17,756 nt of DNA from Alphaproteobacteria bacterium UBA3637 (GTDB taxonomy: Bacteria > Pseudomonadota > Alphaproteobacteria > CAAHEQ01 > UBA3637): assembly GCA_002373615.1 (NCBI GenBank), contig DFKU01000074.1, positions 1 to 17,756 of the forward strand. The letters run 5' to 3'. The first letter of the stretch is position 1, and each line of letters starts with the position of its first letter. A program made the position numbers and the translations under genes. Positions 13,758-17,756 of this stretch are shown one piece after another. The notes under the pieces are model-generated. The model had not been told where the DNA came from. It made no database searches and saw only the letters and a program-made list of their open reading frames with translations.

Positions 13758-14483
13758 TTAATGTTCAGCGCGAACTGCTTCTGATAAATAAATACCTGTT
13801 AAAATAGTATAAATGTAAGCCTGCAAAAAAGCAATCCCTAATTCAAACAAAGTCATCAATAATACAAAAATTAAAGGGAAAGCCCCAGCCAGGCCTGAAG
13901 TTGTTGTAAAATAGGCCATAATATCCAACAAAATATGCCCCACAATCATATTCATCACCAAACGCACCGTTAAACTGAAAGGTTTTGCAATAAAAGAAAT
14001 CATTTCAATAGGTATCACTATGGGCGCCAAAATCTTTGGAATCCCTGCGGGCATAAAAGTTTGGAACCATAAAAAACCCCGATTGTAAATACCAATCAAC
14101 GAAGAAATAATCAACCCCAACAAAGCAAAAGCCCCCACGGGAATCAACTGCCCTGTAAAGGTAAAACCCATGGGTACCAATCCCAACAAATTCCCCATGA
14201 AAATAAAAACAAAAACACTGAATAAAAAGGGTAAGTATCCAGAAGCTTTATCCCCCAAAGCATCTATCCCAATTTTTTCAATAAAGCGATACAGACTTTC
14301 CACCATGACCTGCGGGGCTGAGGGAACAATCTGACGGCGACATAAACATAAGATTAAAACAATTAACCCCAACAAAGCTGACAAGATCATAAATAAAGCT
14401 GAATTGGTCAAGGATAAATTCCATCCGTTCACTTCTAATGGAATAATTTCTTTCACAACAAATTGTTCCAAAGGATTAATCAT
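13758..14483 (-). CDS. atpB: ATP synthase Fo subunit a
   Basis: A 241-residue multi-pass membrane protein forming the proton half-channels against the c ring. The essential Arg is R174 in PFSLTVRLVMNMIVGH, with N178 and H183 also conserved, and the last helices contain the conserved Gln in FLQAYIYTILTGIYL (Q221). The sequence around MGNLLGLVPMGFTFT is typical of subunit a. It overlaps atpI upstream by ATGA and is followed after 16 bases by atpE. Confidence 0.97.
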   Translation of the reverse strand: MINPLEQFVVKEIIPLEVNGWNLSLTNSALFMILSALLGLIVLILCLCRRQIVPSAPQVMVESLYRFIEKIGIDALGDKASGYLPFLFSVFVFIFMGNLLGLVPMGFTFTGQLIPVGAFALLGLIISSLIGIYNRGFLWFQTFMPAGIPKILAPIVIPIEMISFIAKPFSLTVRLVMNMIVGHILLDIMAYFTTTSGLAGAFPLIFVLLMTLFELGIAFLQAYIYTILTGIYLSEAVRAEH

Positions 14484-14755
14484 TTTTTATCTTGCTCCAT
14501 TGCAAAACGGATAACAGTATAAAGACCTGCAATTCCTCCCAATAAAGTGAGTATAGCTGTCAGTAAAATTGAAGTATAAAAAAATTTTTGAAAAAAGATC
14601 CCCAATCCCAGCCCAACCAAAACACAAGCCACTAAATCTGTCATCATAACTAAAGCAATGCTGTACCCTTGCGTATTTTTGGGGGAAGCAGAAACCTTTT
14701 TACCCTTTTTTAAGCTTTGAATTTTATCCCGTAATTCATGTAATTTTAAGCTCAT
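14480..14755 (-). CDS. atpI: AtpI-like ATP synthase assembly protein
   Basis: A 91-residue protein with a basic N-terminus and two membrane helices (about residues 33-55 and 60-82, LVACVLVGLGLGIFF and ILLTAILTLLGGIAGLY), the AtpI/Atp1 type that assists c-ring assembly and possibly Mg2+ supply. Sequence conservation in this family is low, so the call depends strongly on its place at the head of the Fo operon. It overlaps the genes on both sides by 4 bases (ATGA), so it is translated together with them. Confidence 0.85.
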   Translation of the reverse strand: MSLKLHELRDKIQSLKKGKKVSASPKNTQGYSIALVMMTDLVACVLVGLGLGIFFQKFFYTSILLTAILTLLGGIAGLYTVIRFAMEQDKK

Positions 14756-15339
14756 TTTTGAAAGGCTTCCTTTAGTTCCTTAAAGATTTTTTTATCCGCT
14801 CCTGACCATTTACGCACTTCAGAGCCATCCCGCATCACCAAAGTTGGAGTTCCAGTTATACCATAAAGTCTGGCCAAGTTTGCCTGTTGATCAATAATGT
14901 TTCGTTGCAAGTCTTGATCTGCAAGACATTTTTCATACACTTTTTCAGTCATCCCTTGACGTGCCGCATAAGAAGCAATCATTTTTTTGGCTTCAGAAAT
15001 TCTCTTAAAGGCCCACTTTGATTGATTGGCATAAAGATCATCCTCTAATCTGTTTGCCTTCCCAATATCTAAACACCGCAATGCCTGAGTTGCCATCAAC
15101 CCGTTATTTCCCGTCACCATATCTACTACGATAATTTGCGCTTTTCCCGAATCTGCATATTCCTTTTTTAAGCCTGGCAAAATCTTTTTGTGAAAGTCTG
15201 CACAATGGGAACAGGTCGGCGAGGTAAATAAATACATTTGAACCGGCGCACTTTTTCCAAAAGCCCGCATATCCGACGGATTAAAGGCCATTGCATGAAA
15301 CGAAAAAAATAAACCAAAAATAAAAATGATTATTCTCAT
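14752..15339 (-). CDS. DsbA-like thioredoxin-fold periplasmic protein
   Basis: A 195-residue exported thiol-disulfide oxidoreductase. The signal peptide is residues 1-18 (MRIIIFIFGLFFSFHAMA); the frame is open 14 codons further upstream, but this ATG gives a normal signal peptide and has AGGAGA six bases before it. The active site is CSHC (43-46) in TSPTCSHCADFH, the helical insertion follows, and the cis-Pro loop is GTPTL (163-167). This is the DsbA/BdbD group (thioredoxin_4-like). Whether it oxidises or isomerises cannot be told. It leads the Fo operon and overlaps atpI by ATGA, an unusual partner that suggests co-transcription with the ATP synthase genes. Confidence 0.85.
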   Translation of the reverse strand: MRIIIFIFGLFFSFHAMAFNPSDMRAFGKSAPVQMYLFTSPTCSHCADFHKKILPGLKKEYADSGKAQIIVVDMVTGNNGLMATQALRCLDIGKANRLEDDLYANQSKWAFKRISEAKKMIASYAARQGMTEKVYEKCLADQDLQRNIIDQQANLARLYGITGTPTLVMRDGSEVRKWSGADKKIFKELKEAFQK

Positions 15340-15359
15340 ATCTGTCTCCTTATTGGATA

Positions 15360-15388
15360 AAGATAGCACGCTTTGTTTCATTTGTCCA
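15360..15388 (-). promoter_or_regulatory. putative promoter of the dsbA-like/Fo operon
   Basis: On the minus strand TGGACA (15383-15388), 17 bp, TATCTT (15360-15365), 21 bases upstream of the signal-peptide ATG. Confidence 0.5.
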
Positions 15389-15402
15389 GTAAAAACTTTT
15401 CC

Positions 15403-15431
15403 TTGCCTTTTGTCATCAAATCGGGTAAAAT
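15403..15431 (+). promoter_or_regulatory. putative promoter of ssb
   Basis: TTGCCT (15403-15408), 17 bp, TAAAAT (15426-15431), 33 bases before the chosen ssb start. No LexA box is seen here. Confidence 0.5.
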
Positions 15432-15464
15432 GGAATGTGTTTATGCAAAAAGAAAGGATATCCT

Positions 15465-15932
15465 ATGGCAGGAAGTATTAATAAAGTTGTTTTAGTTGGA
15501 AATTTAGGTCGTGATCCGGAAGTGCGTCATACGACCTCCGGCAGCAAGATTGTACATTTATCGGTGGCTACCTCTGATTCATGGCGCGATAAAAATGGCG
15601 AACGCCAAGAAAAAACAGAATGGCATCGTGTGGTCATTTTCAACACAAATTTAGCGGATTTTGCAGAGCGTGCCTTAAAAAAAGGATCCAAAGTATATGT
15701 GGAAGGATCTTTACAAACCCGTAAATTTACCGATTCGAATGGGGTTGAAAAGTTCACAACCGAAATCGTATTAGGATCCTTCCGTGGCGAATTGGTCGCT
15801 TTGGACGGACGCGCCGATAATAATGGTGTTCCAACAGAAAATGGTGACAATAATGTTGCCGCTGATGCGGGCTGGGATTCTGCCGCCGCCACCGGAAAAA
15901 CGGAAACTTTTGACGACGAAATTCCTTTTTAA
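15465..15932 (+). CDS. ssb: single-stranded DNA-binding protein
   Basis: SSB of 155 residues. The OB fold is residues 1-112 (INKVVLVGNLGRDPEVRHT, then WHRVVIF and KGSKVYVEGSLQTRKF), followed by a short Gly/Asn/Asp-rich linker and the acidic tip DDEIPF at the C-terminus, which binds partner repair and replication proteins; the usual tip is DDDIPF. The start ATG at 15465 matches the family start MAGSINKV and has AAAGGAT before it; the open frame upstream is ignored. The shared promoter region with the divergent dsbA-like gene is short, about 125 bp. Confidence 0.97.
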   Translation: MAGSINKVVLVGNLGRDPEVRHTTSGSKIVHLSVATSDSWRDKNGERQEKTEWHRVVIFNTNLADFAERALKKGSKVYVEGSLQTRKFTDSNGVEKFTTEIVLGSFRGELVALDGRADNNGVPTENGDNNVAADAGWDSAAATGKTETFDDEIPF

Positions 15933-15941
15933 GGGGGATTT

Positions 15942-16358
15942 ATGGAACACAAACCAGACTTACAAAAGATCTGGGCAGATGTGGATTGGCAAAATGATAC
16001 CATTGCCCATTTGCGTCAACAGGTAAAGAAAAAAATACATTCCGGGGTGGAATTGAACCTGGTGTCTAAACGTATCAAAATGGTGAATTTAAATACCCCA
16101 ACAGTGGAAGATTATACTTTGTATGATTTGGTATTGGATAAAAGCTATCGTGGAAAGGGAAAAAAGGCAGATATTCATTGGTTTGGTGTCATGTCCTTGC
16201 TGCGAGGATTGGGGGCAAAACCCGCTTGTCAATTAATTGCCAAAATGCCCCCCGTGGAAAAAGAAAAAAATGAACTGGATTCTTTAAATTTTTTGAAAAA
16301 TTGGATCAGTGAACGTGAATTAAAGTTGGCATTTTCTGATCGCTATCCCGATAGATAA
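15942..16358 (+). CDS. hypothetical protein downstream of ssb
   Basis: A 138-residue soluble protein I do not recognise. It starts nine bases after the ssb stop with GGGGGA as Shine-Dalgarno and is therefore probably in the ssb operon. It is basic in the middle (KKKIHSGVELNLVSKRIKMVN), has a DYTLYDLVLDKSYRGKGKKADIHWFGVMSLLRGLG segment (read in pieces: DYTLYDLVLD, HWFGVMSLLR), and no signal peptide or membrane helix. Codon use resembles ssb, so it looks like a long-standing neighbour, and a link to DNA metabolism is only suggested by position. Confidence 0.75.
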   Translation: MEHKPDLQKIWADVDWQNDTIAHLRQQVKKKIHSGVELNLVSKRIKMVNLNTPTVEDYTLYDLVLDKSYRGKGKKADIHWFGVMSLLRGLGAKPACQLIAKMPPVEKEKNELDSLNFLKNWISERELKLAFSDRYPDR

Positions 16359-16361
16359 AAT

Positions 16362-16382
16362 ATCCCCGCGGAGTGCAGGGAT
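16362..16382. terminator. palindrome between convergent genes, possible bidirectional terminator
   Basis: Stem ATCCCCGC / GCAGGGAT (8 bp with one G-T pair), loop GGAGT, followed on the minus strand by ATTTTATC. It lies just after the stop of the 138-aa gene and downstream of the pilin-like gene. The same stem, inverted, is found at the other end of the pilin-like gene (17583-17602). A second imperfect hairpin, GAAAAAGG/CCTTTTC, lies at 16384-16403. Confidence 0.5.
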
Positions 16383-16417
16383 TTGAAAAAGGGAGTCCTT
16401 TTCAGAAAACAAGGAAA

Positions 16418-17584
16418 TCAGTCCTTATCAGTTTTAAAAGTGCCTGAGCCGGCGTTACAGAAAAGTTTTTGACTGACGCGGTCGAACATACAGTTGCCTT
16501 TTGGAGAAGTAACAGGAATGAGGTCACGGACAGGGGTGTCGTTATCGTATATTTTACAATAAAATACCCTTTTAGTACCACCCATTGATTTTCCGTCATT
16601 GTTATTATGCCTTGCAAACAATGTAAGAGAAAGTGTATTACTTGAATTTCCTGTTTGTGTGATTACGTGTTTAACTGGACTATATTTTTCTCCACTTGTA
16701 TTACTTACAATTTGTCCGTTTTGATAATACGTTCCAACTGGATAAAAAGTATATTGTGAAAAATCAGGGTATGTTCCTCCCATTGTCCAAGGCGTTTGTG
16801 TTCCAATAAGCCAAGTATAATCTGTATTGCCAGTTAAAACTTGCCCATAAATTTCCCAAGAATATGAAACACTTTCATTAAATACAACCCCTGTATCAAT
16901 ATATTGTGTCCCTGTTGATTCAAGATACTGTACTCTTTCACAGCCATTTTTGCATTGGCCAGAGGTCATATCACAAACCATACATTCGTTATTGGTGTTG
17001 CAATCGGTATCAACTGTGCAAGTATTTGTTGGGATTTCGCAATCGCTTTCATCACAGAGGTGCGTTTCGGGGTTAAAGACGCCACAAACGGATTTACATG
17101 AGCTGTCATCTATCGCATATTCGGTATCACTGGTCGCCCCTTGCATGTCGTTGTTATAGATAATCAGAAAATCATTCGTATTTTCGCAAGTGCTGAGCGG
17201 TGTTCCGGGGGTGTTTTCTAAAGATAATCGGCGGATGGGGGTAGCCTCGCCAAGTGTGTTCAAAATGTTTTGGCAGACGGGTTTAGTAACCCCTGACACC
17301 TCTATCCCGAATTGTTTATAAAGCCCCTCAGTTGTCACATTTCCAAATTCACCAGCGGAGGTTTTGTTATAAGGTTCAAACTCTGTCAGCGAGGGTTCGC
17401 GTCCATTAAAGCCGATCTGCCCCGCCACCACAACGGCTCGTTTTTGTGCCTCACCAATTAAAGTATTCGCCCGATACCGATTCATCGCATTATGATAGCC
17501 CGCAATCCCTGCGACGCTGAGGACGCCCATCACCGCCAACACGCCCAACATTTCCACCATAGACCGACCGACTTGCTCTGCCAT
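16418..17584 (-). CDS. type IV pilin-like protein with Cys-rich linker and ConA/LamG-like domain
   Basis: From the ATG at 17584 the product has 388 residues. It begins with a prepilin leader MAEQVG and, after Gly, the class III-type N-terminus RSMVEMLGVLAVMGVLSVAGI with Glu at mature position 5, as needed for pilin assembly. A pilin-like globular part runs to about residue 160. Ten Cys lie within residues 163-215 (CDESDCEIPTNTCTVDTDC and on), a likely disulfide-knit linker. The rest (about 218-388) begins VQYLESTGTQYIDTG and ends DLIPV...MFDRVSQKLFCNAGSGTF, the pattern of concanavalin A/LamG-like domains common on surface proteins. It is likely a minor pilin or pseudopilin carrying an adhesive domain; this role is inferred. 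The frame stays open to 17755 through the palindromes upstream, so a longer start cannot be excluded, and the upstream end is at the window edge. Confidence 0.8.
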   Translation of the reverse strand: MAEQVGRSMVEMLGVLAVMGVLSVAGIAGYHNAMNRYRANTLIGEAQKRAVVVAGQIGFNGREPSLTEFEPYNKTSAGEFGNVTTEGLYKQFGIEVSGVTKPVCQNILNTLGEATPIRRLSLENTPGTPLSTCENTNDFLIIYNNDMQGATSDTEYAIDDSSCKSVCGVFNPETHLCDESDCEIPTNTCTVDTDCNTNNECMVCDMTSGQCKNGCERVQYLESTGTQYIDTGVVFNESVSYSWEIYGQVLTGNTDYTWLIGTQTPWTMGGTYPDFSQYTFYPVGTYYQNGQIVSNTSGEKYSPVKHVITQTGNSSNTLSLTLFARHNNNDGKSMGGTKRVFYCKIYDNDTPVRDLIPVTSPKGNCMFDRVSQKLFCNAGSGTFKTDKD

Positions 17585-17735
17585 CCCTGCGAAAGCGGGG
17601 ATCTCGCTAACGCTCGTCCAAGGATGACAGGCAGGGGTAGAGCGGCCAATTTGTCCTTCCCTTAAAACATAAGGGAAGGTGCAGGATGGGTTTTGGGAAA
17701 AACCCCTCTGACTCCCCTTGTTCTTCAAGGGGAGT
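17583..17735. repeat. array of four palindromes upstream of the pilin-like gene
   Basis: Four consecutive hairpins: ATCCCTGC-GAAA-GCGGGGAT (17583-17602), CCTTCCCTTA/TAAGGGAAGG (17655-17679, perfect 10 bp), GGGTTTT/AAAACCC (17688-17705) and ACTCCCCTTG/CAAGGGGAGT (17711-17735, perfect 10 bp). The first has the form of widespread proteobacterial dispersed palindromes; its translated reading here is IPAFAGM. The array is open in the pilin frame. Confidence 0.75.
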
Positions 17736-17756
17736 ATAGATTTCAATTCCGACATC

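Overview
The window looks like a chromosomal segment of a low-GC alphaproteobacterium, possibly one of the uncultured gut-associated lineages. Four things point there: the Fo ATP synthase operon has the order atpI-atpB-atpE-atpF'-atpF with a duplicated b/b' subunit and no F1 genes attached; recA carries a GTTC-N7-GTTC (GAAC-N7-GAAC) SOS box of the alphaproteobacterial type; gpmI, envC, ctpA and rppH are clustered; and there is a type IV prepilin-like protein with the helix motif GRSMVEMLGVLAVMG. The species assignment is inference.

Layout. Positions 1-409 hold a probable 6S RNA behind a TATAAT box. Positions 410-4839 (minus) form a housekeeping operon, gpmI > envC > ctpA > rppH (glycolysis, septal murein hydrolase activation, periplasmic processing protease, RNA 5'-pyrophosphohydrolase). 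Divergent to it at 4965-6173 (plus) are a stand-alone EAL c-di-GMP phosphodiesterase and a DUF2934-type protein with a histone H1-like basic tail. Positions 6230-10950 are an AT-rich accessory region divided by dispersed MITE-like repeats: a right-end fragment at 6373-6386 and full elements at 7879-8110 and 10732-10947. Positions 10946-15381 (minus) return to core genes: an unrecognised gene overlapping recA, recA, the Fo operon and a DsbA-like thioredoxin-fold protein. Positions 15465-16358 (plus) carry ssb and an unknown gene. Positions 16418-17584 and beyond (minus) carry a pilin-like protein with a Cys-rich linker and a concanavalin/LamG-like C-terminus, preceded by an array of palindromes.

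The most interesting part is 8148-10715. One near-consensus promoter precedes a 46-aa Cys-rich peptide, an RlmA-type 23S rRNA methyltransferase homologue and a radical SAM/SPASM enzyme (ATGA overlap between the last two), followed by a second, paralogous 48-aa Cys-rich peptide. This is the architecture of a ribosomally made, radical-SAM-modified peptide (RiPP) cluster with two precursors, and the rRNA methyltransferase could be a self-protection gene. The cassette lies between two direct copies of a MITE-like element that carries its own terminator hairpin. A second, unrelated radical SAM protein with a perfect consensus promoter sits in the adjacent repeat-bounded segment. No exporter or leader protease is visible in the window.
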